Positions 22,581-35,007 of a DNA stretch of 64,000 nt are shown here, one piece after another. The DNA is taken from NCBI GenBank assembly GCA_026075535.2, contig AP026547.1, positions 6,696,001-6,760,000 on the forward strand, given 5' to 3'. Both the position numbers and the translations under genes were made by a program. Source of the stretch: Tricholoma matsutake. Taxonomy: Eukaryota; Basidiomycota; Agaricomycetes; Agaricales; Tricholomataceae. The notes beneath the pieces are model-generated. The model was not told the DNA's origin and did no database searches. It saw only the letters and a program-made list of their open reading frames with translations. Each line of letters starts with the position of its first letter. The stretch's first letter is position 1.

Positions 22581-25559
22581 TCAACGACCTTCAAATTTGG
22601 GCGTGTCGAAAATATAATCATGATCTAAATATAGAGAAAAAAAAAAAAGATCAATCAACCAAAAACAAATAATAAACATGACAACCTGACCTTTCCCATG
22701 CTGATAAATGTACGCTCTCTCCTTCTGTGCCATGTGTTTGATATAACTCTCTGCCTCATGAGCAACAACAGCCACTCTCGGGTTATGAGCTGCTCCTCCC
22801 CGAATGGCCGCGATCGCAACATCAAACCGTGAAGTATGGTTACACAACATCATCTGTACATCGTCAATTTATCGTCCCTTCCAACAACTCGAGCACTCAC
22901 ATCAAAAGGCGACGTAGTCGTCCCCTCCTCGCTATACCTACCACAAAAACGAACATCAGCACAATCGCAACACAAGAAAACGCATGACGCACCCTTCGAT
23001 AGACACCCTCTCCATTTCAGGCCTCCCAAATAACAAACCCTTCAACTCAATCGGGTACCCATGATAATTAAAATGAATTGGCTTGTCCTTTGTGAACAGC
23101 GCATTGAACGCTTGCTCGCTGAATGCATGTGGGTGCGAGCCGCTCGCACTCAATATCATCAGGTCTGTCACATTCACCACGCGCACGCGGAGGTCGGGAA
23201 CGTGTGTCCGGAGTAAAGCAGCGGAAGCGATGACTTCGAACGTCACTTCGACACCGATGCCCACGAGGACGCTGGATCAATGGATGTTATAGGATATGGA
23301 TGGAGATGTGAATTCGAAACACTCACACGTCGGGGTCGATCCCGTCGTCGACGCTAGCCCACTTCCATACAGATGCGCCAGCTACACAGTGCTACAGCAG
23401 GTACACGTTACCGTTCGTTCACTCCACAAGCAGCACAGAACGTACATGATCGGCCTCTTCAGGGGTCAGCCATACGGGTGTGGGCTGCTTGCTCCCCACC
23501 ATCAGGTTGATGTAATTCTTTGCGCGAAGGCAATGAGAGATAGTCGACAAGAAACAGTTCGCGTCGGGCGGGAGGTACACTCTTGCGAATTTAGGCTTGA
23601 GGTTGAGGACGGCACCTATGAAGGACGGGTTCTGGTGTGAGAAACCGTTATGCTCCTGTCGCGTCCAGGTGGAAGTCTCAACATAGTTGAGGGAGCCGCA
23701 AGCCTGGCGCCAGGTCGTCTCCGATGCCTGGTTCAATGTTCAGCGAAAACATTCAAGATTCTGATGCGATGCTTACCATTTTAGCAAACTTGGAGTACTG
23801 CACCATCATAGTGTTAACGATGCCAAGGAAAGCTTCGTAGCTGGGGAAGAGGCCCGTTCGACCGGTGAGGGTGTAGCCCTGGAGCATACCTTGGCAAGTG
23901 TGCTCCGAGAGGATTTCGATGACACGTCCGCCTTTGGCGCGGGAGGCTTCATCCCACTGAAAGTTCCGGCTGCTGTCTTCGAGCACGGCATCGAGCTTGT
24001 TTGACACTAGTTCGTCGGGTGAAAAGATGCGGAAACTCTTTGGATTCCTGACCAAAACGTTAGCATCCCTCATGACATAAACCAAGACAGAATAGCTCAC
24101 TCTTTAACCACTTCTTTCAAAAACCTGCCAATCGCCTTCATACAACTTTCCTGGGCACCCAATTCCGCACAATATGGCACCCAATCCGGGGTAGACAATG
24201 GCGTATAAGACTTGTAACTCTCCTTCCTCTGGCCCATTTTTTTCTCATTGTCCAGTGGTATCACACTGAGCACCTCCTCCACCGGTGTGCCATTCTTGGA
24301 AAATAGATGACGGGGGCTATATGAGGACAACCACTTTCCAAGCGCTTCCAGCTCTTCCGGGTCTGTCTTGGCAGCGGGAAGCGGGACCTGATGTGAGCGG
24401 AAGGTGCCCTCAATGAACTCGCCGTGGATGGACTTTGGTCCTGAGAGACCTTTGGGGGTACGGAGGATAAGGATGGGCCAACGGGGTTTGATGAGGGGTT
24501 GTCCACTGCGTGCTGCTTTTTGGATGTATGTGATCTCGGCGAGAGCCCATTCGAGGGAAGCGGCGAGGTCGTTGTCGATGTTGGGGAGGTCGGAGACGAT
24601 ACGGACTTGGTAGCCATAGCCGCTGGAAGTGCGTTAGCACTTGGATGGAAAAAGGAGTGTGGGACGTACGTGAAGAGGGCGATGATCTCCTTGTCGTCCA
24701 TTGTGCCAAAGATGGTGCGTTCTGAAATTTTGAAGCCATTGGCATGGAGGATGGGGAGAACGGCTCCAGATTCAGCAGGGTCTATGTATTTGAAGCCGTG
24801 CCATGCGGTTGCAGTGGGACCTGTTTCAGCTTCACCGTCGCCCACGACGCAGCATACGACAAGGTCTGGGTTGTCCATGACAGCGCCAAAGGCAGCACTG
24901 AGTGCGTAACCTAACTCTCCGCCTTCGTGGATTGCGCCGGGTGTCTGGGCATTGATGTGACTGGAGAATGGTCAGTTGAGAAGAGAGAGATGAGAGGACG
25001 AGAGACCTTGGGAAACCGCCTGGAACGCTGAAGAGTGTGATGAGTTTATGGAGCCCTGTACGATCGCGAGTGTATTCCGGGAAGAAAGTGCTGAGGGAGT
25101 CTTCAAGCCAGAGACAAGAGAGAATGGCAGGAGCACCGTGGCCTGATGTAAAGGTCAGAAAGGAGATAAAGGCGAGGATATGGAATGTACCTGGACCGAC
25201 GACGAGGAGTGTGTCGAGACCTGTGTTGCGGATGATTCTGTTGAGATGTGCGTATATAAGGACGAGACCAGGACAGGTACCCCAATGACCAAGGAGACGA
25301 GGCTTGATATGGTCATGGGTGAGTTGTTCGTCTAAAAGGACATTGTCCTTTAGGAATATCATAGCTGAAAGATGATTAGGATTGAAACTGGAGTGAGGAT
25401 ATATGATTTACCTGCAGCAATATAATCTGCAGCACTCCTGAAGAGGTGGATAGCTCTGCGTTCATTGTTGGATAAAAAGTTGTTGGTGTCTAGTCTTACA
25501 CCAAGGTTGAGAATGGAGTCGGGGAGGAGAGAAGGATCAGGAGAAGGATTTGGTTGCAT
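22581..25559 (-). CDS. xfp: Xylulose-5-phosphate/fructose-6-phosphate phosphoketolase
   Basis: Thiamine-diphosphate enzyme that cleaves xylulose 5-phosphate or fructose 6-phosphate with phosphate to acetyl phosphate plus a shorter sugar phosphate. Family landmarks in order: [67 protein letters not shown] (the TPP/Mg motif), [86 protein letters not shown] and [10 protein letters not shown]. The ATG at 25559 opens [15 protein letters not shown]. About ten short introns are needed. The last one (near 22634-22687) replaces an otherwise hydrophobic read-through by the family-like end [11 protein letters not shown]. It stands head to head with acetate kinase, which uses its product, across a transposon block. 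Confidence 0.93.
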
Positions 25560-25989
25560 GGTGGCCAGAGGAGCACAGGGGTACTCCCCAAAAAGGAAGT
25601 TAATGTAAGCAAGAGATGGCTCGGCAAGGTCGGCATCTCAGATGCTTCTGCGATAAACCTTTATCTCGACTGACATTTGGATGCATATCTGCAAACGCGT
25701 CAATGTCAACATCTCTTTCTGTTCAGAGGTATGTAGTGCTGTACCTTGGCAAGTGGAGAGTCGGGGTTCAACCTGACTCAGATATTTGTGCAAAATATAT
25801 ACTGAGAACATAAATAACTAGTCTGGATTAATTGGCATGCATCCGAAGGGTGCTCTTTTCAGATCACATGTTGGCATGTGTTGATTTCCCTTTTATGGTC
25901 ATCTGGCTAGGCAATAGCATGGGTATGGGTCACAGGTATGGGTATGGGTTGTGGAATACCAACCTGCAACCTGTGCCCTACCTGTCACC
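25560..25989. promoter_or_regulatory. Upstream region of the phosphoketolase gene
   Basis: About 430 bp between the phosphoketolase ATG and the first transposon end. It includes a GGGTATGGGT-type repeat at 25919-25951 that resembles, in reverse complement, the ACCCATA repeats near 56.5 kb. The outer part may belong to the LTR of element A. Confidence 0.35.
25919..25951. repeat. GGTATGGGT short repeats
   Basis: Three to four copies of (g)ggtatgggt in 33 bp. Its reverse complement, ACCCATACC, is the repeat found at 56457-56605. Confidence 0.6.
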
Positions 25990-25994
25990 AAAAG

Positions 25995-26826
25995 TGTTAG
26001 GGTGACACCCACTATCTGCTAGCTAAGACCGTGCTGGTTCTCTCTACAAGAAGGGGGCGGGATCTGCGCTCGTGATGGGGGAATTGATGGTTTTGATCCG
26101 AGGGGTTATTAATAGGTGAGTTCGTTGACAAAGGCCTTTCACACCGAAAACATAGGTGGAATACCTAAGAGAACACAACTGGGGTCCCCTAGGCATATAT
26201 TTAGGGTTTATATACTATGTTACACATATTGTACATTTGTAAGGGGACTAGGGGGGTGCCCTGTGTGTTTTTCCTATTTTTTATGTTTGTCCCATATTTT
26301 TCCCCACCTCATTTCCTTCTATTCTTCATTTTCTATGATTTTTCCGGATTTTATTACTAATTTTCCCTTGCTATCATGTTTGTATATGTTGACACTTTTA
26401 TATTTAGAGGCGGAGTACCCCTTCCGACACATACCCCTTGGTATGATGTCATTCGGCGGCCTTGATCCGCCTATCTCTGCCTTATTCTATTTTTAGGTTA
26501 TATTTGATTTTTGTCGTCTTCACATATACTGGGCATCAGCAAGGGGATCCTTAGAGTTTTCTCTTCGGATTTCCCTTTGCTAGGTGCGCCCCCAGTCCCT
26601 GTATTATGTAGCATAATTTTAACTTCGGATTTCCCTTTGCTAGAGGCTTAGGTTGCCCTTATAACATTGTTGTTACCGACACACTCATACATGTGCGTAC
26701 ATTTTGATGCGTGCAAAATAAAATTCTCATGCTATCAAAGTGTAGCATCATTTGGCATCATGTAGCATAATTCAACATAATAAAATAAAATGAAATTTTA
26801 TTAGGTAATGGGGTGGTTTCCTAACA
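25995..26826 (-). repeat. 3' LTR of element 1 (832 bp)
   Basis: It starts TGTTAGGG and ends CCTAACA. It carries 431 bp (about 26238-26668) absent from the other LTR; outside that gap the two LTRs align without length change. The extra part has a 20-bp direct repeat (cttcggatttccctttgcta, near 26565 and 26625). Confidence 0.92.
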
Positions 26827-26837
26827 TTACCCCCCTT

Positions 26838-29800
26838 TTATGCCTCGACTTCCAGGTGAGAAAATATTATGTTTGTCCCCTCTGTGAAATTTTGGTAAGG
26901 CCAGAATTTCATCCCCTCATACACCATTCTTGCAATGCTACGTGGAGCATTCGGATTACGTTTAAAGAATTGGGTGATTGCATTACGCACTCGCTTACAA
27001 TTCTCTTCGGGTTCCCATGAATTATTTTCATCGGTATAGTTTTTCCACTTTATTAAGAACTCCAATTTGTTCTGTCGAAGACGTGAGTCTAGAATTTCTT
27101 CAACTATGTATTCTGGAGCACCTTCTACTATTATCGGAGGTTGCAGAGTAGTTTGTTGGCCAGGAATAGTGGGCAGGCAGTAAGGGCATAGGCGGGATAC
27201 ATTAATCTCAGGATCAATCTTGAATGATTGGGGTAATTTTAGCACTACTGCATTAGGCGAGATTACTTTAGAGATCGCATATGGGCCAACTTGTTTTTCT
27301 GTAAGTTTCCTTGAAGGTTGTGGAATATTCAGGTCCTTGGTACTTAGCCATACCAAGTCACCAACTTTGTACTCTGGAGCGCGTGCTCGAGTACGATCCA
27401 CGTGTCGCATCATGTCATCACATGCTTTCTTCAATGCCGCCTCTGCTTCCTCTTGTACCTTTTGCATCTTAGATACAAAGTCTTCTACCGACTGTACTTT
27501 GACTTCCCTTCTGGGTTCTACTCCCATGCGAGGATGATATCCATAATTTGTGAAAAAGGGTGACATACGAGTAGCCGAATGGAATTTGTTATTGTGGGAA
27601 AATTTGGCAATTGCCAACCATTTGGGCCAGTCGGTTTGTCGGTAGTTGACAAACATATGTAGGTACTGCTCCAACTCCTGATTCATTCTCTCTATCTGCC
27701 CATCAGTCTGCAGGTGATATGCCGTAGATAATTTAGTTTGAATTCCCAATATGTTGCTTAGTTCTCGCATAAATGCGGAAGCAAATTGTGGTCCACGATC
27801 GGAGATAACGGTATCGGGTAACCCATGTAACCACCATACCTGATTTAGATAGAGGCACACCAAACCCAATGATGAGGTTTCTGTAGTAGTAGGAATAATA
27901 TGGACCTCCTTTGTAAAGCGGTCGCATACTACGAATATTGCATCGTACCCTTGAGCCTCGGGTAATCCGGTAATAAAATCCACAGATATATCTTGCCATG
28001 GCACTTTAGGTATAGGGTTCGGCATTAATTTTCCTGCAGGTTTCTCTGGAAATTTCTTCCCCCTCATGCACGTATCACATCCATCCACATACCCCAACAC
28101 ATACTTCAAAATTCCGGGCCACCAATAATTTCTCATTACTAATTCCAACGTCTTCCATCTTCCTGGGTGTCCGGCAATTGGCATATTATGATGTAACCGG
28201 ACAATCTCCCTTTGCAAATCCTGATCCTTTGGTACATACACTTTTCCTTGAAACAACACCAACCCTTGTTCCTCAGCCCATTCATCTCCTTTGATATTAC
28301 CTTTCTTCTCTCCCTTCAGAGCTTTCACGGCTTCCACTACTTCATTGTCCATTTCCAAACATTGTCTAATTTTAGACAACATTTCCATTTCCGAGCTATC
28401 TATTAATAGATGCCCTTGACGCATAGCACAAATGCGAAAGTATTTGGGTTTGAGTAAGGTAACATTTTTATTGTCCTCCTCCACCCCCCTTTTATGATTG
28501 ATACGTCTGGATAATGCATCTGCTTTCCTCATTAAGCTTCCTGCTTTGTGGACCAAGTGAAAATTGAAACGTGATAGGAATAGTGCCCAATGCGCTTGCC
28601 TGCGATTAAGCTTTTTAGCAGACATAAAGTATTGCAGATTTTGATGATCCATCCAGATCTCAATCTGATGCGTACATCCCTCCAAATAATGCCTCCATGC
28701 CTCCAATGCTCGTATTATCCCCAACATCTCTTTGTCATGCACATCATAATTCCTCTCCACATCATTTAACCCTTTTGACAAGTATGCACAAGGATGCCAT
28801 TTATCATCTTTGCACAGCATTGATAATACTGCTCCAGTAGCAAAATCGGATGCATTGGATTCCACTCGCAAAGGGCATGTGAAATCTACTGGGGCTAATA
28901 TTGGTCCCTCCACAAACTTCCTCTTCAACTCCTCAAACACTGTCTGCTGCTGCTCTCCCCACCTCCATACTACTCCCTTTCACATAAGGTTATGTAAGGG
29001 TGTGGCAATTTTAGAAAAATTGTGCACAAAGCAATGATAATAATTTGCAAGTCCCAAGAAGGCTTGAACCTCCTTGACACAGGTGGGCACAGGCCAATCT
29101 GTGATCACCTGTACCTTGATCAGATCCATTTTGATCCCATCAGGGCTGATCAATAATCCTAGGAACTCAATCTCGCTTGCCCCAAACACACACTTCTCTG
29201 GTTTCAAAAATAGATCATTTTCCACCAACCTCCGTAACACCTCCTGCACTATTGCCTCATGATTCTCTTCATCCTCCATGAATATCAGAATGTTGTCAAT
29301 AAATATTATTACCACGCCTTTGTCTATTACGTCCTTGAAAATGTCGTTCATCATATTTTGAAAAATCGGGGGACTATTAGTCATCCCAAAAAACATGGCA
29401 AGCGGCTCAAAGGATCCTTGATGCATGGCAAATGCTGCCTTCCACTCATCTCCTTTCTTTATTTGTACATTGTTGTATCCCCATCATAAATCCAATTTTG
29501 TAAAGACCTTGGCTTTTCCCACCTTGTCAATTATTTCTGAGATCAACGGCAGGGGGTACATGTTCTTCACTGTCCACTCATTCAAATACCTATAATCTGT
29601 ACACATCCTCTTCCTTTGGTCTTTCTTTGGCACAAAGAATATTGGTGATGTCTGCGGTGTTTTCAAAGCTTGTATGTATCCTTTGCGCAATTGCTCCTTC
29701 AGGAACGCATCCATTTCTTCTTGTTCCATTGGAGATAATGGATATACCTTCGACTTCTTCGGCACAAACTCTGGCTTCATCTCAATCTCATGATCCCATG

Positions 29801-30652
29801 GCTTCCACACCGGCATTCACTCAGACTCCTTCTTCTGGAACACTGACAGATGTTCATGATACACTTTTGGCACCCATTTCTCCACTGGCTTCTCCACCTT
29901 CACGATATTCTTGTCCCATGACTGTCCTCCACAAATTGTTCTAAAGGTTTGCTTCTGCTCTTCTTTCTCAATCATGATTGGAACTTCCCCATTTGGCATT
30001 TCCTCACTTCCTCCATTGTAACAAAATACTTTCTCAGACGTTCTTTCTCTTTCTTTTTCCTTTTTTCCTTCTTCATCTTCCTCCCATACACATTACATTC
30101 CTTAGGACAATGAGTCATTTGTACTTTCCCAGTTTTCCAATCAATTTCGGGATTATGCTTCCGTAACCACGGACATCCTATTATTAGATTGGTTTTCCCA
30201 AGATCGCACACTTTGAATATGGCTCGCTTCTGATGCTCCTGATACTTTAGTACCATAGTCACCTCCTTGATAGTTCCTCCATGATTGACTGTTCCGTTCA
30301 TATTGTACACCATTATAGGTTGCACCAGCTTGTGTGTGTTAATACCGTTTCTGGTAATTAAGGATCAATTAATAAATAATCCTGTAGCACCACTATCAAG
30401 CAATGCTTCCACATCAATAGCTGCATGCAAGTCCACTGTCTTCAATCCCACAGTCAAGGTGATTTCTGGTTCTATTCGCACAGAGCAAATAAAGAATTTA
30501 GGGGTTTTCAGAAATAGTGCTCGGCAATTTTCGTGGTCACATGATTCGTAACAGTTGTACTCCTCCTCGATTTCCTTTTCTGATTTACTCTGGGTTTCCT
30601 TGGATACTAATACATTGTAACAATTCTGGGTCACCAATGGGGAAACCTTCAC
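26838..30652 (-). pseudogene. Element 1 pol: protease, RT, RNase H, integrase, chromodomain
   Basis: Protease has ALLDSGATG. The RT region includes [17 protein letters not shown] and a catalytic box that reads FIDN instead of YxDD. RNase H lies near 28.7-28.9 kb. Integrase has its zinc-finger segment (HH..CDTC) followed by the D,D,E core with DRFTKEVH and DRGPQFASAF. The C-terminus has a chromodomain (YIVEEILDSRLRQNKLEFLI) near 27.0-27.1 kb. In-frame TGA stops occur at 30365, 29817, 29484 and 28980, and a frameshift lies near 29990. From 28940 to 26838 the frame is intact for 700 residues. The frame differs from gag, so pol may have been reached by frameshifting or the frame was lost by decay. 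Confidence 0.9.
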
Positions 30653-31752
30653 TGGGACTCTTCCGCAAAATTCTTCTGCTTGCCTTCCTCCGGCTTCACT
30701 TCCTCGATTGTAGCTTCCCTAATCTTTCTTTTCTGCCTACAATTCCTAGAAATGTGTCCTAACTGCCCACAGTTAAAACATTTAAGTGGGGCTCGTCTCC
30801 CTGCTTGATCAACCTCCATTGCCTCTGCTGGTGCTGCTGACTCCATAACTATAGGTGTCACTGCCATGGCCGGTGGCTGTGCCCTCAGAGCTTGCACCTG
30901 AGGTGCCTTTCCTTTCTCAGACTTTCCTCCTGATGACTTTCCAAATTTACTACTTCCGTACATCAACTTTGACTCTGCCTGTTCCTGCCGATATTGCCGG
31001 TCAAGGCGCATTGCCCAATTATACCACTCGTCCAACTTCAACTTCTCTGGCATAGAAGGTAGTCAGTAGATAGACTTGAATAAAGAGGGATTTAATCCTG
31101 CTTTCAAAAACTCTACCAACGTGGCTTCTCCCATGTCTGTTTGCGAAGCTTCTGCTTTGAACTGCAAAATAAATTCATCCGCCGTTAGGGAACCTTGGCG
31201 CATGGTCTTTAATTTAGCATTGGCTGTCGCCTTTGGATTAGGGTCTCCAAACTGTGCCTCCAATCTCTCTAGAAATTCCTTGAAGGTTGCAAATGGTTTA
31301 TTTCCAACAGCAATTTGATTAATAGCCTCATTTCTCCAGAACTGTGCTTTTCCCCCCTGAATGTATGAGAGAGCAAACATAATCCTAGACTCAGCTGTAC
31401 GAAACTCTGGCTTCCTCCCATGGATGTACAATACTATAGAGCTGATGAAGGATTTTGTATTCTCCATGGTACCGTCAAAGATTTGCGGGGGTGCGTACTT
31501 AGGTAAGCATGCTTTTCCATTTCTGGATTTCTCCACCATCTTATCCTCCTGCGATATCCACTCCACCATCTCCTCCATCTCATCATCTCTTTCTCCTGTC
31601 GTCTCTGGCTGTACTTCCACTTGTCTGGGCTGTGATGCTGCCAATACTGACACTAATTGCAACATTTGTGCTGTGAGTGCATCAATTTTTGCCTCTAGTG
31701 CTGGTATGGGAACAGGATTAGGACCGGGATTAGAAGTTGAAGGTTTGGACAT
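30649..31752 (-). pseudogene. Element 1 gag with zinc knuckle
   Basis: The frame opens with MSKPSTSNPGPNP and holds a capsid-like region (FIQ/FLERLEAQFGDPNP type). A TGA at 31063 follows; the second part carries the CCHC knuckle CFNCGQLGHISRNC. The single stop separates capsid from nucleocapsid. Confidence 0.88.
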
Positions 31753-32239
31753 AATTGTAGAATCTGTGATGAATCACTTCTTTGACAAATTCAAAAATTT
31801 TTCTTCAAAACCTCTCCAAATGTTTATGGGTCACGTGATAAGGTTCGTCGAGGTTCGTCAATTGTTCATCGTTCGTCAGGCGCCTATTTTGACACTTTGG
31901 ATCAATAACCCTTCCAACAGTGCCTGATCTCAGAGATAACACTGAATTCGGCTTGTAACTAAAATAGTCGTCTGAATAGAGTAATGTAAATCATAACTAA
32001 ACCAGATCCAATCAGTTGTCTGGTTGCAGCTGTCCTAATGACGAGTGCTGCCTCTCAATCACTGGCAGTCGCAATGTAAGGCGAGGCCTGGCACCGGCTT
32101 ACAAAAGAAAAGGTAGATTACATATATACAAGTACTTCTGGCTCATGCCGAAAGGGTGAGTAATTGGATGTGGCGCAGTGAAACAATGACGTATGTGCAA
32201 GTAAGAGAAGGCGCACTGATATGGGAAGTTGTGTTCTTC
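31753..32239 (-). other. Element 1 untranslated leader
   Basis: Between the 5' LTR and gag. Apart from the primer-binding site at its upper end, no coding frame is visible. Confidence 0.6.
32227..32237 (-). promoter_or_regulatory. Putative self-priming primer-binding site
   Basis: Two bases inside the 5' LTR, the 11-mer AGAACACAACT (minus strand) is the exact complement of AGTTGTGTTCT in the LTR (32415-32425). That LTR copy starts about 30 bp below a TATATAA box (32453-32459), where transcription should begin. This is the Tf1-type self-priming arrangement. Confidence 0.7.
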
Positions 32240-32640
32240 TGTTAGGGTGACACCCACTATCTGCTAGCTAAGACCATGTGGGTTCTCTCTACAAGAAGGG
32301 GGCGGGATCCGCGCTTGTGATGGGGGAATTGATGGTTTTGATGTGAGGGGTTATTAATAGGTGAGTTTGTTGACAAAGGCCTTTCACACCGAAAACGTAG
32401 GTGGAATACCTAAGAGAACACAACTGGGGTCCCCTAGGCATATATTTAGGGTTTATATACTATGTTACACATATTGTACATTGTTGTTACCGATGCACTC
32501 ATACATGCACATACATTTTGATGCGTGCAAAATAAAATTCTCATGCTATCAAAGTGTAGCGTCATTTGGCATCATGTAGTGTAATTCGACATAATAAAAT
32601 AAAATGAAATTTTATTAGGTAATGGGGTGGTTTCCTAACA
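32240..32640 (-). repeat. 5' LTR of element 1 (401 bp, internally deleted)
   Basis: Same ends as the 3' LTR. It lacks 431 bp just upstream (in element sense) of the TATATAA box; the breakpoint shows acatt on both sides. The core promoter is kept, the upstream part of U3 is gone. Confidence 0.9.
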
Positions 32641-33354
32641 AAAAGGAGGTAACAGCTCAAAATATAACATCTAAGTCTATTTGAAATTATTAACTACATA
32701 TTAAAAATGAAAGTGGGGCAAGCCCAGCTCCACCAGTAGAAATGGGAGGGTTTATATACCCCTGGGATGTGCACAGACAATTTGGCCTTGTGTGCACACG
32801 TGGAAGCCTACCCCATAGTTGGGGATAGGCAACACTAGAAATAGAGGAATCAATGGAGAACTCATGTCAAATCACCAAATAACAGGACAACAACGTGTTA
32901 TTGGAAACAGACAATGATATCAAAGTGTAGTGTAAAGGGAATATACGGGGAAAAAGGAAGAATGGGGAATACAGAATGGCGCGTAGTTAATATGGCTAAA
33001 TCTTCTGTGTACAAACAAGAGTCAATGTGTACGTAAGCAGGCTTACACCCTCCCACCCTTAGAAAAGTGTATGGGTGATTCAGTGAACAAAAATATGTTA
33101 GGAGTGTGATAAAATAAAAAATAAAGGTAAAAAGGCCAACCCATCATCAACCAAATGACGGGTGCATTAAAAAACCCAGTGGGAAAAAGCTACCGTGTCC
33201 CCCCTGCCTTATGAGCTTGCCAGATGTCCAGTGCTTCGCAATCCACGAGTTCGCATTGAGGAAGCCATAAATTGTCTCCTTCTGAGTAGCCAGCCCATCG
33301 CACTAGGTATTGAAATCCACGACCTCTTCTTCTTTTGTCAATGATCTTTTCGAT

Positions 33355-34216
33355 TCAATATTCTTCCATGCCATCTCCAGTCAGGACCGGTGCAGGTCGC
33401 TCGTGCTCTCGGGAAGGGAAAAGTGTTCCATCGTTTTTGATGTGGTGTTTGAGCAGTGATGTGTGAAAGCTTGGGAAAGTCTCCGGGGAGTTAGGCAGGT
33501 GTAAGGTGTATGAGGAGTTCTCCGGGAACACCTTAGTGACCGTGTATGGACCATCCCAATGAGGGAAGAATTTGGCCACACGAGTTTTGTCACCAGCTTT
33601 GTACTCTCGACGCCGGTGTAGCGTTGCCAGCATGACTTTGTCGCCTACAGCATAGGCCTCTTCATGCCCTCGACTTTTGTTAGTGTGGAATGCCTGCATC
33701 ACTTTAGCACCCAACAAGGCATCTTTGGCATTTGTGACATCAGCTTCAATTTGAGAGATTATATTTCGAGCAGCAATTTCTTCTGCAATGGGAACCGTCA
33801 TGGTTCCAGGTATCAAAGGAGGAATGATACGGGGACTACGTCCCATCCGCAGCTGGAAACCAGAGTATCCAGTGGACACATTGATAGAGTTCATCATATT
33901 GAATCGGATGATGGGTAACGTGTGTACCCATCCTTTCTGATTTCGCTCAACGTGGAAATGGATGCATTGGTTCAAAGTTTTGTTGGTGCGTTCGCTTGCA
34001 CCATCCATCTGTGGGTGGTAAGCGGTCGACATTTTCAGGTACACACCCATCAATGCATGGAGCGCTTTCCAAAATTTGGCTACAAACAAAAGAGTTCAAC
34101 ATGTTGATTTTCCCCCAGATTTTGCCTTTGGAGCAATCAGCAAGGATGTCATCAATTCGAGGAAGGGGGTAATGGTCAAGTATAGTGACATTGTTCAATT
34201 TTTGGTAGTCATTCAC
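33355..34216 (-). pseudogene. Element A pol remnant, RT start fused to integrase
   Basis: RT motif KGKIWGKINMLNSF runs straight into integrase LFVAKFWKALHAL with a change of frame. Relative to element B about 1.5 kb is missing. Confidence 0.8.
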
Positions 34217-34340
34217 CCACCTTGGGAGAACAGTGTGATAAGCTATAAAGGAAGGTGATGCATAAGGGGATGAAGAAGGTCAGATGCGACCTGCAGCAAC
34301 ATGTTGGTCAATCAATGTTTTCAATCCTTCACAGTATTTC

Positions 34341-35007
34341 CTAGGGCACAAGTATGCATGTCCTACAGAAATTGGTACCCCCAGTTTGATTTTGATATGG
34401 TGATACTTTCACATGGGGAATGTCAATAGGGAATCTGTCATTGAAGGTCATTTTGAACTTTTTGTCAAGTGTTTGCAGAATTTTCTGCCCTGCAAGTTGC
34501 TCAATACAGGTGCAGATTGAAGTGATGATGTCAGGAGAAGAGGTTGTGTGTAGGTCAAAGTTGAAGCACACAGGGTTCTCATCGAAGAAATTCATTAGTT
34601 TGCAGTGTAGTAATTTTTGAAATTCACATGTTTGGGCTTGTCCCAGTTTGATGGCTGACACTTCTGCTTTTCTACATTGGTGTGGTGATATCTTAGGGAC
34701 CATTGGGATGGGTGGAGAAGGGTTGAGTAGGTCATAATTTGCCTCTTTTGCAATTGCAGTCTGAAATTCAGTGTCTACCACAATTTTATTTTTTTGCTAA
34801 GAAATCCAGCCCTAAGATGAGGTCGGTGTGAAGGTTTGGGCAAATGATGGCATTGACTACACATGACTTCCATGATGCATCTTCTGATTGGAGGTGTATT
34901 TTACAATATTCATCTAAAACAGAGGTAGTGTCCGAATTCTTATTACTTTCTATGAAGGCGCCAGAAACTGAGAGGGTCTTGAAAAGCTTGCATTGAGGAA
35001 GGCACAT
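34341..35007 (-). pseudogene. Element A protease / pol N-terminal remnant
   Basis: Two adjoining frames; the first ends with a retropepsin-like tail (NAIICPNLHTDLILGLDFL). The second resembles the segment between protease and RT in element B (ICTCIEQLA). Confidence 0.6.

Larger units (their letters stand above)
25990..32645 (-). mobile_element. Ty3/gypsy chromovirus-type LTR retrotransposon (element 1), full length but inactivated
   Basis: The element spans 25995-32640. Its LTR ends are TGTTAGG..CCTAACA, and it is flanked by a 5-bp target duplication aaaag (25990-25994 and 32641-32645). Transcription runs on the minus strand: 5' LTR at 32240-32640, 3' LTR at 25995-26826. The polypurine tract aaaaggggggtaa lies just inside the 3' LTR. 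Gag (zinc knuckle), protease, reverse transcriptase, RNase H, integrase and a chromodomain appear in that order. The primer-binding site is complementary to the predicted 5' end of the transcript rather than to a tRNA, as in the Tf1/sushi group. Five in-frame TGA codons and a frameshift make it unable to move by itself. Confidence 0.93.
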
